Program-made: the position numbers and the translations under genes
Shown here: piece by piece, positions 17,176 through 26,610 of the stretch
Layout: every line of letters starts with the position of its first letter
How positions within the stretch are numbered: position 1 is the stretch's first letter
Notes under the pieces: generated by a model
The model's input: only the letters and a program-made list of their open reading frames with translations
What the model was told of the DNA's origin: nothing
Databases searched by the model: none
From: JAWVFM01 sp963843315
GTDB taxonomy: Bacteria; Actinomycetota; Thermoleophilia; Solirubrobacterales; 70-9
Assembly (NCBI GenBank): GCA_963843315.1
Contig: CAWJJU010000002.1
Location: 372,001-436,000 of the forward strand
Direction: 5' to 3'
DNA: 64,000 nt

Positions 17176-19168
17176 ATGGCCAGCACTGAGACGACAACCG
17201 GCGGCGGCGACCTCGAGAGGGAGCTCGGAGAGCTCTTGGAGGTCAAGAAGTTCGACCCGCCCGCGGACTTCGTGTCCGGGGCGCGGATCACGGACTCGTC
17301 GGTTCACGACGAGGCGGAGGAGGACCCCCAGGGGTTCTGGCTCGAGCAGGCCAAGGGACTGCTCGACTGGGACACCGAGCCGTCGGAGGCGCTCGATGAT
17401 TCCGACCCGCCCTTCTACCGCTGGTTCGCCGACGGGAAGCTGAACGCCTCCTACAACTGCGTCGACCGCCACGTCGAGGCCGGCAACGGCGACCGCGTCG
17501 CCTACCACTGGCGCGGGGAGGAGGGCGAGGAGAAGGAGATCACCTACGCCGACCTCCACCGCGACGTTCAGAGGCTCGCCAACGCGCTGAAGGACCGCGG
17601 CATCGGCAAGGGCGATGTCGTCGGCATCTTCCTGCCGATGATCCCCGAGGTCGTCGTCTCGATGCTCGCGTGCGCGCGCATCGGGGCGCCGCACAACGTG
17701 GTGTTCGGAGGGTTCTCGCCGGAGGCCGTTCGCGAGCGGATGGAGTTCTCCGACGCGAAGGCCCTCATCACCGCCGACGAGGCGCGCCGCAAGGGCAAGA
17801 CGGCGCCCGTCAAGTCCACGGTCGACGAGGTCATGGGGGAACTCGAGGCGCTCGAGACCATCGTGGTGGTTCGCAACACGGGCGGCGACTGCCCGATGAG
17901 CGACGGCCGCGACGTCTTCTACGACGAGATCCTCGAGGCCGCAGACGCAGAGTGCCCGCCGGAGCCGGTCGACGCGGAGAACCCGCTGTACATCCTCTAC
18001 ACGTCGGGATCGACAGCAAAGCCGAAGGGGATCCTCCACACCACCGGCGGCTACCTGACGCAGGTGGCGTGGACCCATCGCAATGTCTTCGACCTCCAGG
18101 ACAACTCGGTGTACTGGTGCGCCGCCGACGTCGGCTGGGTCACCGGCCACAGCTACATCGTTTACGGGCCGCTCGCCAACGGCGCGACCTCGGTGATGTA
18201 CGAGGGCGCGCCCGGACTACCCCGCCAAGGACATCTGGTGGGAGATCATCGAGCGCTACGGCGTCACGATCCTCTACTGCGCGCCGACGGCGATCCGCAC
18301 GCACATGAAGTGGGGCGCCGAGCACGCGCAGGGACACGACCTGTCGACCCTGCGGATCCTGGGCACGGTCGGCGAGCCGATCAACCCGAAGGCATGGCTC
18401 TGGTACTACAAGATCATCGGCGGCGAGCGCTGTCCGGTGGTCGACACCTGGTGGCAGACGGAGACCGGCGCAATCATGATCACGACCCTGCCCGGCGCGC
18501 AGGCGATGAAGCCCGGATCGGCCGGGATGCCCCTGCCGGGGCTGGCGGCCGCCGTCCGCGACGAGGACGGCAACGAGGTCGACCGCGACACGCAGGGCCT
18601 GCTGTCGCTGTCGCGGCCGTGGCCGGGGATGCTGCGCACCCTCTACAAGGAGAAGGAGCGCTTCGTCGAGACCTACTTCGAGAAGTTCGGGAAGGAGACC
18701 TACCTGGTGGGCGACGCCTCCCGGGAGGACTCCGACGGGTACTTCTGGGTCATCGGGCGGATCGACGACGTCATCAACGTCTCCGGCCATCGCATGTCGA
18801 CCGCCGAGATCGAGTCGGCGATCGTCTCGCACCCCAAGGTGGCCGAGGCGGCGGTGATCGGCCAGAGCGACGAGGACACGGGCCAGTCGGTCACGGCCTT
18901 CGTGACGCTGAGCGGCGACCTCGAGGGCTCCGACGAGCTGGTCGGCGACGTTCGCGAGCACGTGGCCAAGCGCATCGGCAAGCTTGCGCGTCCCAAGCGG
19001 ATCATCTGGGCGAACGAGCTGCCCAAGACACGCTCCGGCAAGATCATGCGGCGCCTGCTGCGCGACATCGGCGAGGGCCGCGAGCTGGGCGACGTGACCA
19101 CCCTGGCCGATCCGGCCGTGATGGAGAAGCTCGACGAGAAGGTCAAGGAGCGCGGCGACGAGGAATAG
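17176..19168 (+). CDS. acs: Acetyl-CoA synthetase (AMP-forming), one frameshift
   Basis: An acetate--CoA ligase of about 663 residues that converts acetate, ATP and CoA to acetyl-CoA, AMP and PPi. The AMP-binding core YTSGSTAKPKG is present, as are DVGWVTGHSYIVYGPL, WWQTETGAIMI and the C-terminal PKTRSGKIMRRLLR, whose lysine is the usual acetylation site. An extra G at about 18214 (EGAP to DYPAK) shifts the frame once; motifs resume at once in the next frame. GGAGG precedes the ATG. Genetic pairing with satP supports acetate use over other short acids. Confidence 0.92.
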
Positions 19169-19217
19169 CGCTGCTAGGGTCGACCTCCTCATCACCCCGA
19201 CCCAGGCAGGAGATCTA

Positions 19218-19595
19218 ATGCGCCGTCTCGTAGTTCCCCTCACAGCGCTGATCGCAGCGTTCGCACTCGCCGCTGCCGCGTACGCCGGCGGCGTCAGCTC
19301 CAACCTCACGATCAACGTGAAGAACGTGAGCGGGCCGCACGGCGCCTTCTTCGGAGAGCTCAGCTCAACGAGGCATGCGTGCGAGACCGGGGAGAAGGTC
19401 CGCCTGTACTTCAACGATCACGAAAACGGGTTCCAGCGGGTGGGGACGGACAAGACCAACTCGAATGGACGCTGGAGGGTGAAGATCCGAGGCGGCGGCG
19501 CCATTCCCGCCGGCAAGTACTACGCCGCGACGAAGGAGAACGGCTCGTGCCCGGCGATCAAGACCAGCAAGATCAAGATCGCCCAGCCCGGATGA
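19218..19595 (+). CDS. Small secreted beta-rich protein
   Basis: A 125-residue protein with a clear Sec signal peptide (MRRLVVPLTALIAAFALAAAAYA, cleavage near AYA-GG). The mature part has an evenly spaced beta-strand pattern (SNLTINVKNV, KVRLYFNDHENGFQRVG, GRWRVKIRGGG, GKYYAATKENGSCPAIKTSKIKI) and two cysteines, like a transthyretin or Ig-like fold. Function unknown. A GGAGAT ribosome-binding site precedes the ATG. Its 3' end overlaps the convergent uppP 3' end by 23 bp. Confidence 0.75.
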   Translation: MRRLVVPLTALIAAFALAAAAYAGGVSSNLTINVKNVSGPHGAFFGELSSTRHACETGEKVRLYFNDHENGFQRVGTDKTNSNGRWRVKIRGGGAIPAGKYYAATKENGSCPAIKTSKIKIAQPG

Positions 19596-20382
19596 GCACC
19601 GTGGCCGCCAGGGCCACCCGGTAGGCCGCGTAGGGCCACAGCGCCCGATCGCGCTCGACGAGGGCGATCAGCCGCTGTGACGCAAGCGTCGAGGCGAACG
19701 CCGCGCCGGCGCCGATCGCGAGCGACCGGCGCAGCTCGGGATCCACGCCACGTCGCCGCAGTCGTACGCCCTTCAGCAGGGCGGCGCCGACGATGACGGG
19801 CAGGGCGACCGTGCGCGAGAGCAGGTTCGACTGCTCGCGGGTGAAGCGGCGAAGGCGCGCGGCCGTGAGCGTCGCGCCGTTTCGCGAGACGCCGGGCGCC
19901 AGTGCGCTCGCCTGCGCCACACCGAGCGCCAGGCCGTCCAGGGCGCCGGCGTCGCCGGGCCCGCGAACGCCCGGGCTGCGGTCGGCGGCGACCATCGCCG
20001 CCGATCCCGCCAGCAGCCCCACCGCAGTCGTGGCGGGGCCACCGAAGCGCTCCTCGATCACGCGCTCCCAGCGGTAGCCGACGACGGCCGGAGGCAGGAA
20101 GGACAGGGCGACCACGAGCGCCCGGCGGGCGTCGAACTGGCGCAGCTCCGACGCGATCTGCCGGCGCTGGCCGATCAGCAGCGCCGCCGCCGCGCCGGCG
20201 TGGACCGCGACCTCGAAGCTCTTGCGAGACTCGGGGTCGGCCCGCTGCCAGTCCCATCCGAGCAGCCAGGGCGTCAGGGCGAGGTGCGCGGAACTCGAGA
20301 CCGGCAGCAGCTCGGTCGGCCCCTGGATCGCCCCCAGCTCCGCGGCCTGCGCCGGGCTCAGGGCTGGCTCGTCCGCTCCCAA
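19573..20382 (-). CDS. uppP: Undecaprenyl-diphosphate phosphatase
   Basis: About 269 residues from a TTG at 20382 (a CTG a little downstream is an alternative). The BacA/UppP signature QGPTELLPVSSSAHL is near the N-terminus, and the second active-site motif appears as APGVSRNGATLTAARL (PGxSR with Asn where Ser is usual). Several hydrophobic spans follow. The enzyme removes a phosphate from C55-PP to recycle the lipid carrier for peptidoglycan and polysaccharide synthesis. Its start overlaps the end of dedA, so the two are probably co-transcribed. Confidence 0.88.
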   Translation of the reverse strand: MGADEPALSPAQAAELGAIQGPTELLPVSSSAHLALTPWLLGWDWQRADPESRKSFEVAVHAGAAAALLIGQRRQIASELRQFDARRALVVALSFLPPAVVGYRWERVIEERFGGPATTAVGLLAGSAAMVAADRSPGVRGPGDAGALDGLALGVAQASALAPGVSRNGATLTAARLRRFTREQSNLLSRTVALPVIVGAALLKGVRLRRRGVDPELRRSLAIGAGAAFASTLASQRLIALVERDRALWPYAAYRVALAATVLIRAGRS

Positions 20383-20989
20383 GCTCCCCGCCGGCGCAGG
20401 ATGAGATAGACGACGCCCGCCACGGCGAGCGCGACGATGACGTAGTCGGCGTAGCGGAGGTGCTGCCGCCAGGTCTCCCAGTTGTCGCCGACCTCGCGGC
20501 CGATGATGCCCAGCGCCAGCACCCACGGGAGGCTGCCCAGCGAAAGTGAGGGCCGTGAAGCGGCCCAGGGGCATTCGCGCGATCCCCGCCGGCAGCGAGA
20601 TGAACGTGCGGACGATCGGGAGCATGCGCGAGAAGAAGACGGCGGCGGACCCGTAATGCTCGAACCAGCGCTCGGCCCGGTCGAGCTGCGCGCGGCTCAC
20701 GTGGAAGGGCATGGTGGCGCTCGAACAGCTCGATGCGCCCGTAGTAGCCGATCGCGTACGCGATGAGCGAGCCGACGACGTTGCCGGCGACGCCCGCGGC
20801 GACGATGCCGAACAGCGTCAGGTCCCCGGTCGAGACATTGAAGCCGGCGAAGAGCATGATCGCCTCGCTGGGGATCGGGATGCAGGCGCTCTCGAGCGTC
20901 ATCAGCACGAAGACGCCGGCGAGGCCGGCGGAATCGATGAAGTCCGTGGCGAAGTTCACCACCGGGCTGAGGATGTCTGCGAGCGGCAT
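20358..20989 (-). CDS. DedA-family membrane protein, frameshifted in this sequence
   Basis: Reconstructed length is about 210 residues, typical of DedA/SNARE-associated proteins. The frame from 20989 gives FVLMTLESACIPIPSEAIMLFAGF and GNVVGSLIAYAIGYYGR; a shift near 20,705 leads to HVSRAQLDRAERWFEHYGSAAVFFSRMLPIVRTFISLPAGIARM, and a second near 20,545 leads to SLPWVLALGIIGREVGDNW and a final membrane helix ending at a TGA at 20358-20360. DedA-like proteins have been linked to undecaprenyl-phosphate flipping in other bacteria, which would fit the overlap with uppP; that link is inference here. Confidence 0.82.
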
Positions 20990-21006
20990 GAGGGAGCGGG
21001 ATGCTA

Positions 21007-21065
21007 GGGGTCAGACCACTGCAGTGGCACACTGCGCCCGTCCTGCCGGGCGCAGGGGTCTGACC
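21007..21065. repeat. REP-like element with GGGGTCAGACC / GGGGTCTGACC arms
   Basis: GGGGTCAGACC (21007-21017) and GGGGTCTGACC (21055-21065) flank CACTGCAGTG and a hairpin of TGCGCCCG / CGGGCGCA near 21032-21053. The core GGTCAGACC also occurs in the tandem repeat at 47529-47600. It occupies most of the divergent gap between dedA and the sugar dehydratase gene. The motif resembles extragenic palindromes scattered in many GC-rich genomes. Confidence 0.6.
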
Positions 21066-21092
21066 TCATCGTGCGCCCTACCATTGTGGGGG

Positions 21093-22997
21093 ATGTCGCG
21101 ATTCGGCCGCGTCTTCGATCCCGTTTACCGCACCCGCGCCCTTCAGTTCGGGGCCGATGCGCTGCTCGCGGGCTTCGCGTTCGTCATCGCGTTCCGCCTG
21201 CGCTTCCTCGACACCCACGGCGGCGTTCCGAGCCGCTACTCGACGATGCTGTGGCACTCGATCGTCTTCGTGGCGATCGGCAAGGCGCTTCTCTTCGAGG
21301 TCGTCGGCCTGCACCGCGACTGGTGGCGCTACTTCCGCCTGCCCGACCTGTGGCCCGTCATCCGCGCCTCCGCCCTCGCCAGCGCGCTGCTGGTGGGCAT
21401 CTTCGTGCTCGCCCGGCCGTTCGGAGACGGGCTGCCGCGCTCGGTGATCGTCTTCGACTTCATCTTCACCTTCCTGCTCGCCGGCGGTGCCCGGCTGGCG
21501 GTCCGCATGGCCGCGGAGCGGCCGAGCCGCAGCGCCCGCCGCGACGCCCGCGGGGTGCTCGTCGTGGGGGCAGGCTCGGGCGGTCAGATGGTCGTGCGCG
21601 AGATGAAGCTCAACCCCAACCTCGGCTCGCGCGCCATCGGCTTTCTCGACGACGACCCGCGCAAGCGCGGCCTGCACGCGGCCGGGGTGAGCGTCCTCGG
21701 CACCACCGACGACATCGAGGCGGTGCTCGACAAGCGCACTCCCGACGAGGTCGTGATCGCGATCCCCTCGGCTCCAGGCTCGCTGCGGGGGAAGGTCGTC
21801 TCCGCCTGCCGCGAGCGGGGCGTGCCCGTCCGCACGCTGCCGACCGTCTTCGAGCTCCTGCGCGGGGGCGTGCAGCTCACCCGCCAGCTGCGCGAGGTCC
21901 AGGTGGAGGACGTCCTCGGCCGCGAGCCCGTGGTGATGGAGCTCGACCGCGTCGGCGCCTATCTGAAGGACCGCATCGTCCTGGTGACGGGCGCCGGGGG
22001 CTCGATCGGCAGCGAGCTGTCGCGCCAGATCGCCCGTGTCCATCCCAAGCTCCTCGTGCTGCTCGACCAGGCCGAGGACAACCTGTTCGAGATCGCCAGC
22101 GAGATGAGCGAGAAGTGGCACTTCACCCGCTTCGAGTCCGTCCTCGCCGACTGCCGCGAGGGCGACCGCATGCTCGAGGTGATGCAGCGCTTCAAGCCCG
22201 ACGTGGTCTTCCACGCGGCGGCCTACAAGCACGTTCCGCTCATGGAGGAGAACCCGCTCGAGGCGCTGCGCAACAACGCCCTGGGAACACGGATCGTCTC
22301 CGAGACGGCCGCGGTGGCGGGTGCCGAGCGGTTCGTGCTGGTCTCCACCGACAAGGCCGTCAACCCCCGCACGGTCATGGGCGCCTCGAAGGCGATGGCC
22401 GAGTGGGTGATCGAGGGCGCCGGCGCGCGCCACCCCGGCACGCGCTTCGTGACCGTGCGCTTCGGCAACGTCCTCGGATCCTCGGGAAGCGTCGTGCCGA
22501 TCTTCCGGCGTCAGATCGAGCGTGGGGGCCCGGTGACCGTGACCGACCCGGAGATGACCCGCTACTTCATGACCATCCCGGAGGCGGTGCAGCTCATCAT
22601 CCAGGCCGCCAACCTCGCCCGGACCTCGGGCGAGGTCTTCGTGCTCGAGATGGGCAACCCGGTGAGGATCATGGACCTCGCCGAGAACATGATCCGCCTG
22701 GCGGGGTACGAACCCGAGGCGGACATCGCGATCGAGGTCGTCGGGCCGCGCCCCGGCGAGAAGATCCACGAGGAGCTCTTCAACGCCGAGGAGCGCGCCC
22801 AGCCGACCCGCGCCGACCGCATCCAGCGCGCCGTCCGCGACGCGCCGCTCGATCCCGACTGGGTCGAGGGGGCCGTCGGCAGGCTGGAGCGCCTGCTGGC
22901 GAGCGGCGACGAGGCCGGGCTGGCCGAGCGCACGGTCGAGATGGTGGCCGAGCATCGCTCGACGATGGAGGCATTCATCGTCGACACGGGCGCGTGA
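21093..22997 (+). CDS. Membrane-bound nucleotide-sugar 4,6-dehydratase, WbpM/PglF/CapD family
   Basis: A 634-residue protein. Four N-terminal membrane helices (about 10-130) are followed by a CoA-binding-like Rossmann segment (VVGAGSGGQMVVREM) and a catalytic SDR domain with TGAGGSIGSELSRQI, HAAAYKHVPLMEENPLEA, VSTDKAVNPRTVMGASKAMAEW and RFGNVLGSSGSV. The catalytic motif has Met before GASK in place of Tyr, as in WbpM/PglF enzymes that make UDP-4-keto-6-deoxy-HexNAc. It heads the surface-polysaccharide locus, likely providing a deoxy-sugar. The exact substrate is not shown by sequence. Confidence 0.92.
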   Translation: MSRFGRVFDPVYRTRALQFGADALLAGFAFVIAFRLRFLDTHGGVPSRYSTMLWHSIVFVAIGKALLFEVVGLHRDWWRYFRLPDLWPVIRASALASALLVGIFVLARPFGDGLPRSVIVFDFIFTFLLAGGARLAVRMAAERPSRSARRDARGVLVVGAGSGGQMVVREMKLNPNLGSRAIGFLDDDPRKRGLHAAGVSVLGTTDDIEAVLDKRTPDEVVIAIPSAPGSLRGKVVSACRERGVPVRTLPTVFELLRGGVQLTRQLREVQVEDVLGREPVVMELDRVGAYLKDRIVLVTGAGGSIGSELSRQIARVHPKLLVLLDQAEDNLFEIASEMSEKWHFTRFESVLADCREGDRMLEVMQRFKPDVVFHAAAYKHVPLMEENPLEALRNNALGTRIVSETAAVAGAERFVLVSTDKAVNPRTVMGASKAMAEWVIEGAGARHPGTRFVTVRFGNVLGSSGSVVPIFRRQIERGGPVTVTDPEMTRYFMTIPEAVQLIIQAANLARTSGEVFVLEMGNPVRIMDLAENMIRLAGYEPEADIAIEVVGPRPGEKIHEELFNAEERAQPTRADRIQRAVRDAPLDPDWVEGAVGRLERLLASGDEAGLAERTVEMVAEHRSTMEAFIVDTGA

Positions 22998-23116
22998 GCG
23001 CGCGCTCGCGGGAGATCGCCCCGTAAGATCACCGCCGCCCGCCCCGCCGGCGGCATCCAGGCCTGCAGTGGCGGAGCAAAGCCCGTGTCCAGAGCGTTTT
23101 CGACCCAGATGACCGC

Positions 23117-23889
23117 ATGCACCTGATCGACCGCGTCGGCCCCTATCTGGGAGTCGCCGCGTTTCTCGCGCTGGGCGTCCTGGCGCTCACTGGTCTTCCT
23201 CCAGGCCCGTGAGGTCCGCCGCCTGCGCGAGTGGGCCGGCCGCGCCCCCGAGCGCGCCGCGGAGGCGTCCGAGGCCACGTCGGCAGCATCCGAGGCGCGC
23301 GGCGAGGCCGCGGCGCCGCCGAAGGAGCCCCTCCGCGCTCGCGTGCGCGGAGCGTTCTCGAGCGTTCGGTTCGCGCATCGGCCAGCGCTTCGGCCCCGCG
23401 TACCGCGCGGTCGACCGTCGCTCCCCGGTGGACCCGCGGATCCTGCTGGGGATCATCCTCGCCGCGGTGATCGCGGCGGGCGTCGTGACCAGCGGATTCG
23501 GCCTGGGGGGCGGAGGCGGCACCCCGGCGGCCAACGAGAAGCGCACGGCCGCGCCCAAGCCGGGCAAGACCGAGGTGGCGGTGCTCAACGGCTCCCAGGA
23601 GCAGGGCGTCACCGGCCAGCCGGGCCTGGCGGAGAACGTGCTCGACTCGATCGTCAAGCCGGCGGGCTATCTGACCGGGCCCGTCACCAACGCGCCGAAG
23701 AGCTATCCCAAGTCGGTCGTGCTGTTCGCGAAGGGGCAGAGCGCGGCCGCGGCCCAGCTCGCCAAGACCGCCAAGAAGCAGCTCAACGACGTCTCGATCC
23801 AGCCGATGACCTCCGACGTGAAGGCGGTCGTCACCGGCGCCGAGCTCGCCCTGGTGGTCGGGGTGAACGACGCGTCGTTCGGCGAGTGA
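23117..23889 (+). CDS. Single-pass membrane protein with LytR C-terminal domain, two frameshifts
   Basis: Begins MHLIDRVGPYLGVAAFLALGV, a membrane helix, then shifts near 23,190 into an Ala/Glu/Arg-rich segment and near 23,375 into the conserved end. That end has a second hydrophobic stretch (ILLGIILAAVIAAGVVTSGF) and a LytR_C domain (KTEVAVLNGSQEQGVTG, then KSVVLFAKGQSAAAAQLAK, then ELALVVG). The LCP phosphotransferase domain that normally precedes LytR_C is absent. A role in attaching or regulating surface polymers is inferred from domain and place in the polysaccharide locus. Confidence 0.75.
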
Positions 23890-23895
23890 GCCCGG

Positions 23896-24747
23896 GTGAC
23901 GATCCACCGGATACCGGAGGTCCTCTCGCTCGCCGCCTTCGTCGGCGTGCTGTTGCTGATCCCGCTCTACCTCTCGCAGCGCCGCGACGTGCTGCGGTTG
24001 CGCTCGCTCCGCGAGAACTCCCCTGACCACCCCGTCAAGGACATCGCCGCCAGCGAGGTCCTGCTCGATCGTGCCGAGCTGGAGCTGGAGCAGATCCTCA
24101 CCGAGACCGGCCAGTTCACCGCCGTCGGGCCACGGGAGCCATCCACCGACCCCGGCCGGCTGACGCCGCTGCCGCCCGGCGAGCGCGTCGCCACGGGCCC
24201 GGTCACGGGCGTCTCGCGCCCGGTCACGCACACGGGCGAGCGGCCCGCGCTCGAGCAGCTCACGATGGAGCGCGAGGCGCTGCTGCCGCATCCTCGCTGG
24301 CGCCACTTCGCCGCGCGCGTCACCCAGCCGCGGGTGCTCGCGGTTGTGGGCCTCGCCGCCGTCGCGCTCGGGGTGGCCGGGCTGTTCGCCTCGGGTCAGA
24401 TCCTGGGCGGCGGCAACGAGGTCGGCAGCAAGCCGGAGAGGGCGGGCGCCCTTGCTCCGGCGGACATCAGCGTCGCCGTTCTCAATGCGACCTCGACCCC
24501 GGGGCTCGCGGGCCATGTGGGCGACGACGTCGACCACAGCGGGTTCAAGCTCGACGCGGTCGGCGACAGCCGCAAGCAGTTCTCGCAGAGCGTCGTGATG
24601 TTCAGCCCCGGGCAGAAGAAGGCGGCGCAGAAGGTGGCCCACGTGCTGGGGATCACGCCGGTGCAGCCGATCGACTCCGACACCCGGGCGCAGGCGCCGG
24701 ACGCGGACGTGGTCGTGATCGCCGGCTCGGACCGGGCGAAGCCTTGA
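23896..24747 (+). CDS. Membrane protein with LytR C-terminal domain
   Basis: A 283-residue protein from a GTG. It has an N-terminal helix (LSLAAFVGVLLLIPLYLS), a charged cytoplasmic region with a probable coiled coil (residues 25-60) and a Pro/Thr-rich linker. A second membrane helix lies at about 145-165 (VLAVVGLAAVALGVAGLFAS), followed by a LytR_C domain (ISVAVLNATSTPGLAGHVGD, KQFSQSVVMFSPGQKKAAQKV, ADVVVIAG). It repeats the architecture of the gene just upstream, so the pair probably arose by duplication. Function not known. Confidence 0.78.
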   Translation: MTIHRIPEVLSLAAFVGVLLLIPLYLSQRRDVLRLRSLRENSPDHPVKDIAASEVLLDRAELELEQILTETGQFTAVGPREPSTDPGRLTPLPPGERVATGPVTGVSRPVTHTGERPALEQLTMEREALLPHPRWRHFAARVTQPRVLAVVGLAAVALGVAGLFASGQILGGGNEVGSKPERAGALAPADISVAVLNATSTPGLAGHVGDDVDHSGFKLDAVGDSRKQFSQSVVMFSPGQKKAAQKVAHVLGITPVQPIDSDTRAQAPDADVVVIAGSDRAKP

Positions 24748-25178
24748 CCCGCCGGCTGCCGGCGGGGGCCATCCTCTTCTGCGTCCTCTGCGCCACAGCC
24801 GCCGCCACCGCCCTCGCCGTACTCCACTTCAAGACCGACCGACTAGCCCTCGAGGTGAAGCACCTGGGCTGTCGCGTCGACCCAGGATCGAAGGCCCATC
24901 CGCAGGCACAGATCGCCTTCTTCACGCGTTACAGCGACCCGCACGCCGAGGTGTCCATCCAGGGCCCCGGCCCGTTTCCGGTGCGCCACCTGGCGCCCGA
25001 CCTCCCGATACAGGCCGGGCAGGTGGCCCACCTCGCCTGGGACGGGCGCAGCGACCGGGGCGAGAAGGCGCCCAGGGGGCGCTACGCCCTGCGGGTCAAC
25101 CTCCCCGACCGCGGGCGCAACATGCTCTGGATCGACCAGCGCATCCACGTCGACGAGCCCTGCACGAGGACGAGGTGA
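24744..25178 (+). CDS. Membrane-anchored protein with FlgD/Ig-like domain
   Basis: A 144-residue protein from a TTG overlapping the previous stop. An N-terminal signal anchor (AGAILFCVLCATAAATALAVL) is followed by a beta-rich domain with AEVSIQGPGPFPV and LAWDGRSDRGEKAPRGRYALRV, the typical strand-turn of FlgD-type Ig folds. Its stop overlaps the GTG of the polymerase gene, so it is translated as part of the polysaccharide operon. Role unknown. Confidence 0.65.
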   Translation: MTRRLPAGAILFCVLCATAAATALAVLHFKTDRLALEVKHLGCRVDPGSKAHPQAQIAFFTRYSDPHAEVSIQGPGPFPVRHLAPDLPIQAGQVAHLAWDGRSDRGEKAPRGRYALRVNLPDRGRNMLWIDQRIHVDEPCTRTR

Positions 25179-26608
25179 CCGCCACGTTCGGACAGACGGT
25201 CGGGTTGATCGCCGGCCTGGGCGGCGCGGCGCTTGCCATGCTCGCCACGGATCGGCGACTGCGCACCGCGTCGATGGGGATGGCGCTGCTCGCTGCCGCC
25301 GCCCTCGTCTGGGAGCAGCCTCGCCTCGAGACTGTGCGCGATCATCCGCCGCTCGCGGCCGCCCTGGCCCTGGCCGGGCTCGCCGGCCTGGTGGTGCTCG
25401 GCGCGGGGTTTCGCCGCTGGCCCGCGGCGTTCCCGATCCTCGCGACGCTGGCGCTGCCCCTGCGCGTGCCGATCGGCATCGGCGGCGAGACGTCCAGCCT
25501 GCTCATCCCGCTGTACGTGGTGATCGCCGGCGGCGTTGTCGCCGCGGTGCCGGACGCTCTGGCCCGGCGCCCGGGTCCCGAGCGGTCTCGCGCCGGGCGC
25601 TGGCTGCGGATGGCGCTCGCGGGCGTGCTCGCCCTGTACGCGGCCCAGGCGCTCTATTCGATCGACGTCCAGAACGCGGTCGAGACCGCAGCCTTCTTCT
25701 ACATCCCCTTCGCGGTTCTGTTCGTCGCGTTGGATGACGTCGTGCTCAGCCGCCGGCTTCTCGGCCGCCTGCTGATCGCGATCGCCGGCCTCATGGCCGT
25801 GCTCGCCCTGATCGGCATCGGCGAGTTCATAACGCGGGGGCTCATCCTCAATGCCGACCTGCGGGCGGAGAACACGCTCCACATCTATTTCCGAGTCAAC
25901 TCGCTCTTTCGCGACCCCAACATCTTCGGCCGCTACCTCGCCCTGGGGATCGTCTGCGCCGCGGGGTGGCTCGCCTGGCAGCGCGACCTCGCCCGCGCCC
26001 TTGGGGCCTCCCTCCTCGCGGCGGTGATGCTGGTCGCGCTCGCCTTCAGCTTCTCGCTGACGAGCTTCGCCGCCCTGCTCGCGGGCCTGCTGGTGATCGC
26101 GTGGGCGCGGCTGGGGCCGAAGCTCACGCTTGCCGCCGTTGCCGCCGCCATCCTCGCGGCAGTGGTCTACGCGGCTGCCTTCGGCGCGTCCGGCAACGAG
26201 GTCTCCTCCGGAGGGGCGGGGCGCACCAGCCTCGTGCACGGCGGGCTCGACCTGGCCCGTGACCGCCCGGCCTGGGGCTACGGGTCGGGCTCCTTCGGCG
26301 AGGCCTTCTACACGCACATCGAGCGCGCCAGGACAACGGCGTCGCACGACACGCCGATCGAGGTGGCCGCCGAGCAGGGCGCCGTGGGCCTTCTCGCCTA
26401 CGCGGGGCTGCTCCTCGCCGCCGGCATCGCGCTGTTCGGAGACGGGGGCATGCGCTCGCCCCTGCGCGTGACGATCGCGGCGCTCTTCGTGACGATGCTC
26501 GTCCACACCCTGGGCTACGCCAGCTTCCTCGAGGACCCTGCGACGTGGGTCATCCTCGCCTTCGGGCTGCTCGCCGCGCGCACCGCCCCCAGGCTCGCCC
26601 CCGGCTGA
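25175..26608 (+). CDS. O-antigen ligase / Wzy-like polysaccharide polymerase
   Basis: A 477-residue protein with about ten to twelve hydrophobic spans. The larger periplasmic loop near residues 340-400 contains a Wzy_C/O-antigen-ligase pattern: HGGLDLARDRPAWGYGSGSFGEAF and HDTPIEVAAEQGAVGLLAY with the conserved His. Such proteins polymerise or ligate lipid-linked glycan. The neighbours (flippase, glycosyltransferases, dehydratase) support a Wzx/Wzy pathway. The start GTG overlaps the upstream stop. Polymerase and ligase cannot be told apart by sequence. Confidence 0.82.
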   Translation: MTATFGQTVGLIAGLGGAALAMLATDRRLRTASMGMALLAAAALVWEQPRLETVRDHPPLAAALALAGLAGLVVLGAGFRRWPAAFPILATLALPLRVPIGIGGETSSLLIPLYVVIAGGVVAAVPDALARRPGPERSRAGRWLRMALAGVLALYAAQALYSIDVQNAVETAAFFYIPFAVLFVALDDVVLSRRLLGRLLIAIAGLMAVLALIGIGEFITRGLILNADLRAENTLHIYFRVNSLFRDPNIFGRYLALGIVCAAGWLAWQRDLARALGASLLAAVMLVALAFSFSLTSFAALLAGLLVIAWARLGPKLTLAAVAAAILAAVVYAAAFGASGNEVSSGGAGRTSLVHGGLDLARDRPAWGYGSGSFGEAFYTHIERARTTASHDTPIEVAAEQGAVGLLAYAGLLLAAGIALFGDGGMRSPLRVTIAALFVTMLVHTLGYASFLEDPATWVILAFGLLAARTAPRLAPG

Positions 26609-26610
26609 CC

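Noticed and set aside
25082..26506. Long open frame on the minus strand opposite the O-antigen ligase gene (474 codons)
   Set aside because: Composition is Arg/Glu/His-rich with no motif; it mirrors a clear membrane protein on the plus strand and is a high-GC shadow. The same holds for many long antisense frames, such as 21078-22955 opposite the dehydratase and 58302-59600 opposite the CoA-transferase.
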